NCBI GenBank assembly: GCA_016839945.1
Contig: JAEOTE010000056.1
Span: forward strand, 1-40,165
DNA from: Candidatus Heimdallarchaeota archaeon
GTDB taxonomy: Archaea; Asgardarchaeota; Heimdallarchaeia; Heimdallarchaeales; Heimdallarchaeaceae
Direction of reading: 5' to 3'
Length of the DNA stretch: 40,165 nucleotides
How positions within the stretch are numbered: the stretch's first letter is position 1; each line of letters begins with the position of its first letter. Positions 8,284 to 16,380 of this stretch are shown here, piece after piece. The notes beneath the pieces are model-generated. The model made no database searches. It was given only the letters and a program-made list of their open reading frames with translations, and was not told the DNA's origin. The translations under genes were made by a program, and so were the position numbers.

Positions 8284-9978
8284 ATGGTATCAATAAAAGC
8301 AAGTTACACAAAAATGCAAGAATTCTTGGGTAAAGAGTTGTCACTAGATGAATTGGAAGATTTATTGATGTTCGCAAAAACAGAGATTGACGATTATGTC
8401 AAAGAGGAAGATATGCTTGTTCTAGATATTAAAACAAGCAATCGTCCTGATCTCTGGTGTGCTGAAGGTATGATTAGAGAAATAAAAGGAATTCTAGAAA
8501 TGGAAAAAGGAATTCCCACCTATGAAGTGAAAGAAAGTGGCTTCACTGTTAAAGTAGATTCAGCTTTAGCTTCAACTCGACCATACATTGCTTGTGCAAT
8601 AGCTAAAAAAATCAACTTAGATGATTTCTACATCAAACAATTAATGCAACATTCAGAAAAAATAGATAATTCTTATGGTAGAAAAAGAAAAAGATCATCT
8701 ATTGGAATGTATAATCTTTCAATGTTACAAAGTCCAGTATTATACCAAACAGCTGAAAGGTCGCATAAATTCATACCTCTCGGTTATGAAAAAGAAATGA
8801 CTTTAGATAAGATACTTAATGAGCATGAGAAAGGATTGGAGTTTGGTCAAATTGTCAAAGATTATGGTATCTATCCCATTCTCTTGTCTGCAGATGGAAT
8901 GACACTATCATTGCCACCAGTAATTAACAGCAATGATGTAGGAAGAATTACAGAAGATACAACTGAATGTTTAATTGAAGTTACAGGCACTAATTTTGAA
9001 ACAGTTAATGTAGTTCTAAACATCTTATGTCAAACAATGGCTGATCATGGCGCAGATATCTATAGTGTTGCAATTGAATACCCTCCAGAAATTCATAAAA
9101 AACATGTTATAACTCCTTTGTTAGAACTTGAGAGTATAACTGTTGATCTTGATATAATTGAGAAATATCTAGATGTAGAACTCACTGTAAAGAAAGCAAT
9201 AGAACTGATGCAAAAAAGAAGATTTGAATGTGAGGAATTAGAGAATAATAAAGTCAAAGCAATAATTCCCCCCTATCGAAAAGATATTCTGCATTGGGTA
9301 GATATAGCAGAAGAAATAGTAATAGCATTAGATTATAATAAAATAGGGCCTACAAAATGGACCGTGTTAACAACTGGAGGACTTCTTCCAGAGACTGAAA
9401 GTGAGAATATAGTACGAGATATTTTAGTAGGGGCATACGGTATTGAGTTGGTTACTAATATACTTACAGACCCTGATAATCTCACAGTTAAAGTTAATTT
9501 AGATAAGCAAGAACTAGTAAAAATACAAAATCCCGTTAGTCAAACATATAGTGCTCTTCGAAATCAGATTTTTCCCAATCTGATTAATGTAATCTCAAAA
9601 AACACTCATGAACCATATCCTCAGATGATCTTTGAAGTAGGTGAAGTAGTTAAGATGGATAAAAATGATGTTTGGACTCAAACCAACGCTGCTTTTTGTA
9701 TAGCTGATGCTGATGCTAGTTTTGAAGATGCTCATAAAAGAATACATCAATTAATGAAACTTCTAAACACTGATTACAAAATAGAAAGCTTAGGACACCC
9801 ATCATTTACAAAAGGAAGAAGCGGTAAAATCATAGTGAATAGTAAAGATTGTGGAATTATCGGAGAAATTCACCCAAATGTTTTGGAAAAAAACCAAATA
9901 TGGGTATCAGTTGTGTGTTTTGAAATAGAATTACCCTATATCCCAACACTTGAATGCAAAATAAAACATACATCCTAA
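8284..9978 (+). CDS. pheT: Phenylalanyl-tRNA synthetase beta subunit
   Basis: This 564-residue protein has the archaeal/eukaryal beta-subunit length, without the bacterial N-terminal tRNA-binding extension. The N-terminal domain includes the family stretch DIKTSNRPDLWCAEGMIREI (about 48-67). The central B3/4-type region contains LPPVINSNDVGRIT, typical of this subunit. The B5 region (about 270-345) includes the IPPYRKDILHWVDIAEEI segment. The C-terminal half is the degenerate class II core used for assembly. The ATG at 8284 follows a GGTGG ribosome site directly after the pheS stop. It ends convergently with the gene at 9985, and a run of T tracts just downstream probably terminates transcription. 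Confidence 0.96.
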   Translation: MVSIKASYTKMQEFLGKELSLDELEDLLMFAKTEIDDYVKEEDMLVLDIKTSNRPDLWCAEGMIREIKGILEMEKGIPTYEVKESGFTVKVDSALASTRPYIACAIAKKINLDDFYIKQLMQHSEKIDNSYGRKRKRSSIGMYNLSMLQSPVLYQTAERSHKFIPLGYEKEMTLDKILNEHEKGLEFGQIVKDYGIYPILLSADGMTLSLPPVINSNDVGRITEDTTECLIEVTGTNFETVNVVLNILCQTMADHGADIYSVAIEYPPEIHKKHVITPLLELESITVDLDIIEKYLDVELTVKKAIELMQKRRFECEELENNKVKAIIPPYRKDILHWVDIAEEIVIALDYNKIGPTKWTVLTTGGLLPETESENIVRDILVGAYGIELVTNILTDPDNLTVKVNLDKQELVKIQNPVSQTYSALRNQIFPNLINVISKNTHEPYPQMIFEVGEVVKMDKNDVWTQTNAAFCIADADASFEDAHKRIHQLMKLLNTDYKIESLGHPSFTKGRSGKIIVNSKDCGIIGEIHPNVLEKNQIWVSVVCFEIELPYIPTLECKIKHTS

Positions 9979-9984
9979 GAAAAA

Positions 9985-10911
9985 CTAATTTTTTGTTTTT
10001 TCTTTTTTTTCTAAATCCAGAATTCTATCCCAAGTTAAATCCATTAGTTTATTGATTGCGTTTTTACTTTCGGATGTTTCAATTATAGGTATATTGGCTT
10101 TAGTAGCTTCTTCCACTAAGTATGTTTGTATATTCCTAATTTCATCAAAAGCATCGATATATCTATCTGCTCTACGATATTCAACGGCTGTTCCTCTAGC
10201 TTGAATTCGTTGTAAATGCTCATCCTTTTCTTCAAGGTAAAGAAGAAACATTATTACATGAGATTCATTTAAAATTGATGGTTGAAGCATGTTTGGCGCT
10301 AGATGTACTCCTTCAATTAGTGTGTTCTCTCTTGAATATAATGCGGACTTTATAGTTGCTTCTACTCCTACAATAACATGTCTACTCTGTTCTTCATAAC
10401 CTATTATTGATTGCCTAAGAATAGGATTAATTTTAGGCTTTAGATACTTGAATGCTTCATAACTACTACAATGTAATTCTGGAACTAGATTAGGTGCTAT
10501 GGTTTGCCTTAGAATCTCACGAATCATATCAGTTCCTATTATATTAGTTATATCAAGTCTTTGAGAAAGAAGAGAAGAAATAGTACTCTTACCTATTCCC
10601 GGCACACCAGATAGTAGAACAATGATCGGCTTGTAATTCCCCTCTCCTTCATAAACTTTGTAACGTTCAGCTAAACGTTTATCTATTTTCTCAATTTCCT
10701 CTGTTATGATTCTGATCAATTTCTTTTTGTTTATGGGTTTTGGAAGTTCACTCATCACATCTTCTACATGAGTAGCTACTTCGAGAGCTTGGTTAGCATC
10801 CATACCAACGGAATATAGAGATGAAGACAGAATTCCCTTTGAGAAATATTCATATCTATCTCTTCTTATGCTAATTTTGAGGAATTCGTTAGGATTCTCT
10901 ATATTCATCAT
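9985..10911 (-). CDS. 2-phosphoglycerate-kinase-like P-loop kinase with N-terminal ATP-cone-like domain
   Basis: An N-terminal ATP-cone-like segment (IRRDRYEYFSKGILSSSL...GMDANQALEVA) precedes a P-loop kinase domain. The kinase has Walker A GVPGIGKST, a switch IIGTDMIREILR and the hallmark PELHCSSYEAFK, which matches archaeal 2-phosphoglycerate kinase. In methanogens that enzyme starts cyclic 2,3-bisphosphoglycerate synthesis. The substrate here is not proven. I chose the ATG at 10911 because it gives about 308 residues, matches the paralogue and has GGGAG about 12 bases upstream. The frame stays open to an upstream ATG at 11040, which would add 43 unlike residues. A near-identical architecture lies divergently at 11099. 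The C-terminus is Lys-rich and overlaps the pheT terminator. Confidence 0.8.
   Translation of the reverse strand: MMNIENPNEFLKISIRRDRYEYFSKGILSSSLYSVGMDANQALEVATHVEDVMSELPKPINKKKLIRIITEEIEKIDKRLAERYKVYEGEGNYKPIIVLLSGVPGIGKSTISSLLSQRLDITNIIGTDMIREILRQTIAPNLVPELHCSSYEAFKYLKPKINPILRQSIIGYEEQSRHVIVGVEATIKSALYSRENTLIEGVHLAPNMLQPSILNESHVIMFLLYLEEKDEHLQRIQARGTAVEYRRADRYIDAFDEIRNIQTYLVEEATKANIPIIETSESKNAINKLMDLTWDRILDLEKKEKTKN
9989..10010 (+). terminator. T-tract terminator after pheT
   Basis: Three T runs of 6, 6 and 8 bases, separated by single G or C bases, begin 11 bases after the pheT stop. Archaeal RNA polymerase terminates at such tracts without needing a hairpin. The same bases encode the Lys-rich C-terminus of the convergent gene on the other strand. 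Confidence 0.6.
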
Positions 10912-11098
10912 GAAATAATATTTCTCCCTATCTAAAAATTTAACTTTAGGACAGATACAAAAAAGAGATACTAAGGGATATAATGTTTTGAATGTGGTTT
11001 CGTAGCGTTTAAATATAATTTTAAACTCTGTAAATAACATATCAGTTAATTCACACAGAAAACTTTCGAATATCAGTAATTATCCAAGGGATATTGTT

Positions 11099-11992
11099 AT
11101 GGAATCAGAACCTCAAATCGTAGTTAAAGGAAAACCTGAACGAATGTTCTCTAGAGGAATTTTAGCTAAAAAACTAGAACTGATAGGTTTCACTCTTTCA
11201 GAGGGGTATGAATTTTCTATACAGGTTTATAATGAACTTATTCAGAAAGATGAAAAGGTTATAGAAAAAAATGAATTAGATGATATTGTTGCTGAACAGC
11301 TGCAACAAAGCTATAATAAAACCATGTCAGAACAATATTTAAGGATTGAAGAGTGGCGTGATTCCAAAACTCCTTTGTGGATATTAATTGCTGGTGCAAT
11401 TGGATCAGGAAAGAGTACACTTTCTCGAAAATTAGCTGGTGATTTAGGAATCCAACATGTTGTTGGAACAAGTGTTGTGAGAGATGTTTTAAGGAAAGTT
11501 TTGTCTGCAGAAGTAATGCCAGAACTACATTCTTCTTCTTATAATGCATATAAAACACTCAGGCCTATTTATAGTAGTAGATTTGAAGATGTTATCTTAG
11601 GTTTTGAGAATCATTCAAAATTAGTTAATACAGGAATTGATGCGGTTCTATCACGTGCTAACACTGAATCTGTTTCAATCATTGTTGAAGGTGAGCATCT
11701 TCTTCCTGCCTTCTTTGATGAAACAATATCAACTAAAGACAATGTGCTTTATATGACCATATCTGTTCCAGATCCAACTCTACATAGAGAAAATCTGAGC
11801 TCCCAATACACAAAAGAAAAGGAAGTTTTGCTTGAACATTTTGAAGATATAAGAAAGATTCACGAACATCTAGTAAATGAAACAAGAATTCGCAAACTAC
11901 CTCTAGTTCTATCAGAAAGAGGAAATCCACCTTTGACAGTAGCAAGAAAATTAATTGTTGAAAAAATAGTATCTTTAGTTTCTTCTCGATAG
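11099..11992 (+). CDS. 2-phosphoglycerate-kinase-like protein, paralogue of the divergent neighbour
   Basis: This 297-residue protein has the same two-part layout as the neighbour: an ATP-cone-like N-terminus (FSRGILAKKLELIGF, about 17-31) and a P-loop kinase. The Walker A is GAIGSGKST (99-107), followed by HVVGTSVVRDVLRK and PELHSSSYNAYKTLRP. The switch residue Asp of the neighbour (GTDMIRE) is Ser here (GTSVVRD), and identity to the neighbour looks modest, so the two copies have probably specialised. The short divergent intergenic region (10912-11098 if the shorter neighbour start is right) should hold both promoters. The likely reaction is phosphoryl transfer to a small hydroxy acid or sugar acid. 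The exact substrate is unknown. Confidence 0.75.
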   Translation: MESEPQIVVKGKPERMFSRGILAKKLELIGFTLSEGYEFSIQVYNELIQKDEKVIEKNELDDIVAEQLQQSYNKTMSEQYLRIEEWRDSKTPLWILIAGAIGSGKSTLSRKLAGDLGIQHVVGTSVVRDVLRKVLSAEVMPELHSSSYNAYKTLRPIYSSRFEDVILGFENHSKLVNTGIDAVLSRANTESVSIIVEGEHLLPAFFDETISTKDNVLYMTISVPDPTLHRENLSSQYTKEKEVLLEHFEDIRKIHEHLVNETRIRKLPLVLSERGNPPLTVARKLIVEKIVSLVSSR

Positions 11993-12099
11993 TAATTCTT
12001 TAAAACTACAGAACAATATATTTACAGCCAATGATGTAGTTGCAACGATCTGATTGTTGATGATCGACTTTTAGCTGAGGCATCATATTAGTGATTCTT

Positions 12100-12372
12100 A
12101 TGACTAAATATTGCTATATTCACATTAAAAAAGAATCATTCAAAGAATGTGATCGTTGTGGTCTCTCTATCTGCTTTGATTGTTCTAATTCCTACTGGCA
12201 CACAAATGCTATCTCTTCTATGTTTCTACCGCAAAGAAGTAAAGAGCAAGAGATGATTTTATGTTCTAAATGCTTAAAAAATACAAGATTAAAGAATGCA
12301 TTTATATCTGGTTTTCTACTAATTATGATTCTAGGACTTATTGCAGCAACAATAATATTTTCTATTGGTTAA
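12100..12372 (+). CDS. Small B-box-like zinc-finger protein with one membrane helix
   Basis: The 90-residue product starts TKYCYIH after the ATG at 12100 (a GTG three codons earlier is the alternative). The first 60 residues carry a Cys/His pattern C-x2-H...C-x2-C...C-x2-C...H...C-x2-C (CYIH, CDRC, CFDC, WH, CSKC), like a B-box or treble-clef zinc finger. Residues from about 68 to 90 form a single hydrophobic helix at the extreme C-terminus, so this looks like a tail-anchored zinc-finger protein. The last 11 bases overlap the end of the convergent membrane protein. Function is unknown. The B-box comparison rests on Cys/His spacing only. Confidence 0.65.
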   Translation: MTKYCYIHIKKESFKECDRCGLSICFDCSNSYWHTNAISSMFLPQRSKEQEMILCSKCLKNTRLKNAFISGFLLIMILGLIAATIIFSIG

Positions 12373-13297
12373 TTTCTTCATCGTTTGATTTTTCGTCTGA
12401 TGTTTTTTTTGTAGATGCATCTTCTTCATTTTCAGTATTATATTCAGTATCAATCTCTTCGAGTTCTTTTATTAGATCTGCATTGCATATAGGACATTCT
12501 GTCAAATTACTCGATATTACAGAGCCACATGAAAAACAAGTAAGTGGTATAAATTCTTCTTCTTCCCAATCAAAAGAATAAGGCTTTCTTCCCCATGTTC
12601 TGGCTCTCCACTTCTCTAAATCCACCTCTCCATCTTCTTTAAGAAAGTCCTTCAGTTCAATAGAAGAAGTTTTTATCATTTTTTTTCGTAAGAAATATTG
12701 GTATATTAGCATAAAAAGTGGAAATACAACTATGTGTGCGATTAAAATTAATAGGTATACCTGACCTAGAGTATTACTTGTAAGATTGAATATTATTAGT
12801 AGTACGAAGATGAAAAATATTGAGCTAATAGCCATTGTAATTATTTCAAAAACAATAAAGATAGGTAATGCATATACGAAAAGCATTACAACCTCAGAAA
12901 TAACTTGTTTTATTGTTTCCTTTTTTGTATATTTTTTAGTATCTATCTTAAAATATTCAATATAGGTACGAAGAACAGTAAATGATGTTTTTGTAAAAAG
13001 CATAGATAAACCAAGAGTAAGAATGAGAGCTAAAAGAAATAAAATAATAATTAGCCACCATCTGTTAGCAATAAAACCAAGGGAATTAACTATATTACTT
13101 ACGTAACCTAACCAATACAAATCCGCTTCTCTAAGTATTGGGTATACAGCACCAGATACTCCAAATACAAATAACAGATAATAAAAAAATACAAAAACAC
13201 ACGAAATTAAATTGCTTAAATCTTGATTTCTTTTGACTAAAATTTTTTCTTGAGAATCCCAAAAATATGTTGCTTGCAAAAGCCGAATTCTAGGCAT
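12362..13297 (-). CDS. Membrane protein with C-terminal zinc ribbon
   Basis: In this 311-residue protein, about five hydrophobic segments lie between residues 30 and 210 (for example SCVFVFFYYLLFVFGVSGAV and WWLIIILFLLALILTLGLSM). A soluble C-terminus with a short zinc ribbon follows (CFSCG...CPICNADL, two CxxC knuckles) and then an acidic tail rich in Glu, Asp and Lys. It is not a family I recognise. The ATG at 13297 is on the divergent side of Kae1, with which it shares an upstream region of about 90 bases. The combination of membrane helices and a zinc ribbon recurs at 19203-19850 in this window. Confidence 0.7.
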   Translation of the reverse strand: MPRIRLLQATYFWDSQEKILVKRNQDLSNLISCVFVFFYYLLFVFGVSGAVYPILREADLYWLGYVSNIVNSLGFIANRWWLIIILFLLALILTLGLSMLFTKTSFTVLRTYIEYFKIDTKKYTKKETIKQVISEVVMLFVYALPIFIVFEIITMAISSIFFIFVLLIIFNLTSNTLGQVYLLILIAHIVVFPLFMLIYQYFLRKKMIKTSSIELKDFLKEDGEVDLEKWRARTWGRKPYSFDWEEEEFIPLTCFSCGSVISSNLTECPICNADLIKELEEIDTEYNTENEEDASTKKTSDEKSNDEEINQ

Positions 13298-13354
13298 TAA
13301 TGAACTATTGTATCAAACTTTTTTAAAAGTTCTCTAATAGTTTTTGAAAAATAT

Positions 13355-13364
13355 GTTTTTAAAC
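13355..13364 (+). promoter_or_regulatory. TATA-like promoter of kae1
   Basis: GTTTTTAAAC is centred about 30 bases upstream of the ATG at 13390. The predicted transcript start lies within a few bases of the start codon, which implies a very short leader. Confidence 0.4.
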
Positions 13365-13389
13365 ATTATAAACAAGTTTGACTAACAAA

Positions 13390-14388
13390 ATGATCTCTCT
13401 AGGAATAGAATGCTCTGCTGATAAACTAGGAATTGGAATAATAACTAGTGAAGGAAAGATATTATCTAATATAAGAAAAACCTACAAACCTCCTTTTGGA
13501 AGTGGTATTCATCCTAGAGAAGCTTCTGAATTTCACGCAACAAATATGGCTGGAGCAATTGAAGAAGCTTTCAAAGAAGCATCAATGAAACCTGATGAAA
13601 TTGATTTAGTTTCTTTTACAAAAGGTCCAGGTTTAGGTCCATGTTTACGTATTGGAGCTGTTACAGCTAGAACACTTTCGCTAACTCTTAACAAACCAAT
13701 GGTGGCTGTTAACCACCCAATTGCACATGTTGAAATAGGAAGGTTGGTTGGGAAACTTGATGATCCTGTAGTATTATATGTTTCTGGAGGTAATACTCAA
13801 GTTATAGCATATTCAGAAGGTAGATATAGAGTATTTGGAGAAACTTTAGACATTCCTGTAGGAAACTGCCTTGATGTTTTTGGAAGAAACGCTGGCTTGA
13901 GTGATAAAAAAATGCCTATGGGGAGAGTAATTGAGCTTGAAGCGTTAAAAGGTAAAAATTACATATCAATTCCTTATGTGATTAAAGGAATGGATGTTTC
14001 ATTTTCTGGTATATTAACCCATGTAACAAAATTACTAGAGAATCAAAGTTACAACTTGCAGGATTTGTCTTATAGTCTACAAGAGACAATCTTTGCAATG
14101 TTAGTAGAGGTTACAGAAAGAGCTCTAGCTCATACAAAAAAATCTGCAGTTTTAGTTACTGGAGGAGTGGCTTCAAACAAGAGATTGAAACAAATGCTAG
14201 AAGAGATGGCTAAATCTCATAGTGCAGAATTCAGAGGACTAGATGCAGCATTAGCTCTAGACAATGGGGTGATGATTGCGTGGTTAGGGATTCTAATGAA
14301 AAATTCTGGAATTGAAACAAAAATTGAAGACACTACAATAGATCAGCATTTTCGACCTGAAGATGTAGAAGTAACATGGAGATTGTAA
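13390..14388 (+). CDS. kae1: tRNA N6-threonylcarbamoyladenosine synthase catalytic subunit Kae1
   Basis: Kae1 is the ASKHA-fold subunit of the KEOPS complex that transfers threonylcarbamoyl to A37 of ANN-decoding tRNAs. The start ISLGIECSADKLGIGI is the family N-terminus, so I chose the ATG at 13390 over the in-frame TTG at 13378. Metal-binding HPIAHVE (HxxxH), nucleotide-binding VLYVSGGNTQ, and the C-terminal VTGGVASNKRL and ALDNGVMIAW motifs are all present. The length of 332 residues is normal. It is not fused to Bud32, which is encoded 1.3 kb away on the other strand. The stop overlaps the start of the next gene (TAATG), so the two are translationally coupled. Confidence 0.96.
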   Translation: MISLGIECSADKLGIGIITSEGKILSNIRKTYKPPFGSGIHPREASEFHATNMAGAIEEAFKEASMKPDEIDLVSFTKGPGLGPCLRIGAVTARTLSLTLNKPMVAVNHPIAHVEIGRLVGKLDDPVVLYVSGGNTQVIAYSEGRYRVFGETLDIPVGNCLDVFGRNAGLSDKKMPMGRVIELEALKGKNYISIPYVIKGMDVSFSGILTHVTKLLENQSYNLQDLSYSLQETIFAMLVEVTERALAHTKKSAVLVTGGVASNKRLKQMLEEMAKSHSAEFRGLDAALALDNGVMIAWLGILMKNSGIETKIEDTTIDQHFRPEDVEVTWRL

Positions 14389-15710
14389 TGGTAAAAAATA
14401 ATTCTACAGCAATAGTATTTGAAATGCAAAAGAAAAACTTCTACAGTATTATACCCTTAGTTGCTACTATAGATGAAGATACGGATTTGGATGAACTAGA
14501 TGTGCTGTTACTAGAAAATGTTGATCCTGAAGAAATCAAAACACTCCTAAAGAAATATTCCAAAATAATTATTGCTTTCTCTTTTAGAACAGCACAACTA
14601 GAGAAGATTTATCAGAAAATGAAGCTTCTGCATTCTTCTTTGAAACAAGAATATTTAGAAAGAGTAACTTTTATCGCAGGAGGAAGTCATTCATCTGGAG
14701 ATCCTTATACAACTTTAAAGATTGGTTTTGATTTTGCATTTATTGGTGAAGCAGAATTTTCTTTACCTTTTTTCCTTAGGCAGTATATGATGAGAAATGA
14801 TATCTATTCTACACCAGGTGTTGCATTTTTAGATGATAACTATCTTGATTTTACTTCTACATCAAAACCTCCAGAAATAAATCTTGATGATTATCCATTT
14901 GTTTCTAAGAAAAGAGGTTTATTTTCTCCCTTAGAAATATCGCGAGGGTGTGCATTTGGGTGCACATATTGTCAAGTCCCAACACTTTACCAGCACAGAG
15001 TAAGACACAGATCTCCAGAGATTATAGTTGATACAGCTAAATGGATGGTTCAACAAAATTTAACGGATATTCGTTTTATTACACCAAATTCCTTTGGGTA
15101 TATGTCAACAAAGCCAAGGGAAGTAAACAAAGAAGCTATACTATATTTACTTCAATCGCTAAAATCAATTCCTGGAATAAGGGATGTTTATTTTGGTACT
15201 TTCCCTGGTGAAGTTAGACCTGAAACAGTATCTGAGGATTTAGTTAATGAAATAAAAAAATATATTTCCAACAATCGAATTTCAATAGGTCTTCAATCAG
15301 GAAGTAATGAAGTATTAAGAAGAATAAGAAGAGGTCATACAGTTGAGGAAGGAGTCGAAGCTATTAACATACTAATAAAATCTGGTTTTGATCCAGTTGT
15401 AGATATAATTATAGGAATGCCTGATTCAACTGAACAAGATGAATTGAGAACAATTGATTTAATAGATGATTTAACAAAGAAAGGGTCAACTATAAGAGCA
15501 CATGTTTTTATGCCACTGCCTGGAACAGCACTAGAAAACACAAAATATGTTCCTGTTTCTCAAAAAGTTAGGAAAAGATTAGGTTCTTTAAGTTCAAGTG
15601 GTAAAATAGAAGGAAATTGGTCAGAACAAGAGAGGTATGCAAAGGAAGCTTGGAATGTAATTGAAGAAATATCGAATCTTCCACCTCTTAGGAAAGTAAA
15701 TAATCGCTGA
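14388..15710 (+). CDS. B12-binding/radical SAM protein, MJ1487-like
   Basis: The N-terminal roughly 165 residues form a Rossmann-like cobalamin-binding-type domain (TFIAGGSHSSGDPYTTL, then FDFAFIGEAEFSL). The radical SAM core then begins with ISRGCAFGCTYCQ, whose three Cys (CxxxCxxC) ligate the 4Fe-4S cluster. Later core features include IGLQSGSNEVLRRIRRGHT and VDIIIGMPDSTEQD. It belongs to the archaeal family of MJ1487-type proteins. The reaction is not established, though methylation or methylthiolation chemistry would fit. The ATG at 14388 overlaps the kae1 stop, so it is expressed with Kae1, and a tRNA or translation-factor substrate is a reasonable guess. The 3' end overlaps convergent bud32 by 23 bases. 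Confidence 0.85.
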   Translation: MVKNNSTAIVFEMQKKNFYSIIPLVATIDEDTDLDELDVLLLENVDPEEIKTLLKKYSKIIIAFSFRTAQLEKIYQKMKLLHSSLKQEYLERVTFIAGGSHSSGDPYTTLKIGFDFAFIGEAEFSLPFFLRQYMMRNDIYSTPGVAFLDDNYLDFTSTSKPPEINLDDYPFVSKKRGLFSPLEISRGCAFGCTYCQVPTLYQHRVRHRSPEIIVDTAKWMVQQNLTDIRFITPNSFGYMSTKPREVNKEAILYLLQSLKSIPGIRDVYFGTFPGEVRPETVSEDLVNEIKKYISNNRISIGLQSGSNEVLRRIRRGHTVEEGVEAINILIKSGFDPVVDIIIGMPDSTEQDELRTIDLIDDLTKKGSTIRAHVFMPLPGTALENTKYVPVSQKVRKRLGSLSSSGKIEGNWSEQERYAKEAWNVIEEISNLPPLRKVNNR

Positions 15711-16380
15711 TTACTTGATCTTCTCTTAAATGTCGTCCCCTTGCTTCTACTTTTATTGCTCTTTTTAGAACGCTTCTTGCACTTTTCACACTTTGATAAT
15801 ATCCTTCTTGAAAAGAGAAAAACAACTCTTTCCAAATTTGAGTATGAGTGCTGATAAAACATTTTTTTATCAATAGAATATCTACAGCTTTATCTTCAAC
15901 TGCCTTTGAAAATTTACCTAGACCAAAATCAATGAAAACTAGTTTATCTCCTGATTTTACGATGTTACTGGAGGTAAGATCCCCATGTATTATGTCATTT
16001 GAATGAAGAATTCCCACTAATCTTCCCAATTCCCTAACTAATTCTACTTTATCCTTTTTAGATCCATCTGCTTTTAGTATGTCTTTAGCCAGTTTTCCTT
16101 CAATAAATTCCATTACAATTGTAGCCTTATTCATGTCAATTTCAAAAATGAAGGGTGTTTGAACACCTATTTTCTTTGCAGCAATTAATAATCGAGATTC
16201 TATAATGGTTCTGCTGTTTCGTAATTCATCATCTATTTGACTTATTCTGTATTTCTTAGGGATTCGTATTTTTCTCATTACATCAAAATCAAACCATTTA
16301 TCTTTAACCAAAATTGCTTCTGCCCCCCATCTATCAGCAGAATCGTCACTTGCTTCTTTGAAATTAGATTTAGTTATCAT
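15688..16380 (-). CDS. bud32: KEOPS-associated atypical kinase/ATPase Bud32
   Basis: This 230-residue protein has the minimal RIO-like kinase fold of Bud32. Markers are the N-lobe GAEAILVK with RKIRIPKKYR, the hinge ATIVMEFIEG, the catalytic loop IIHGDLTSSNIV, the DFG-equivalent FIDFGLG and the family signature VEDKAVDILLIKKCF. In KEOPS it binds Kae1 and supports tRNA t6A formation through ATP hydrolysis. The start overlaps the stop of the upstream AIR-synthase-like gene by 11 bases. The C-terminus is basic and overlaps the convergent radical SAM gene. About 20 residues precede the usual Bud32 N-terminus. Confidence 0.95.
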   Translation of the reverse strand: MITKSNFKEASDDSADRWGAEAILVKDKWFDFDVMRKIRIPKKYRISQIDDELRNSRTIIESRLLIAAKKIGVQTPFIFEIDMNKATIVMEFIEGKLAKDILKADGSKKDKVELVRELGRLVGILHSNDIIHGDLTSSNIVKSGDKLVFIDFGLGKFSKAVEDKAVDILLIKKCFISTHTQIWKELFFSFQEGYYQSVKSARSVLKRAIKVEARGRHLREDQVISDYLLS

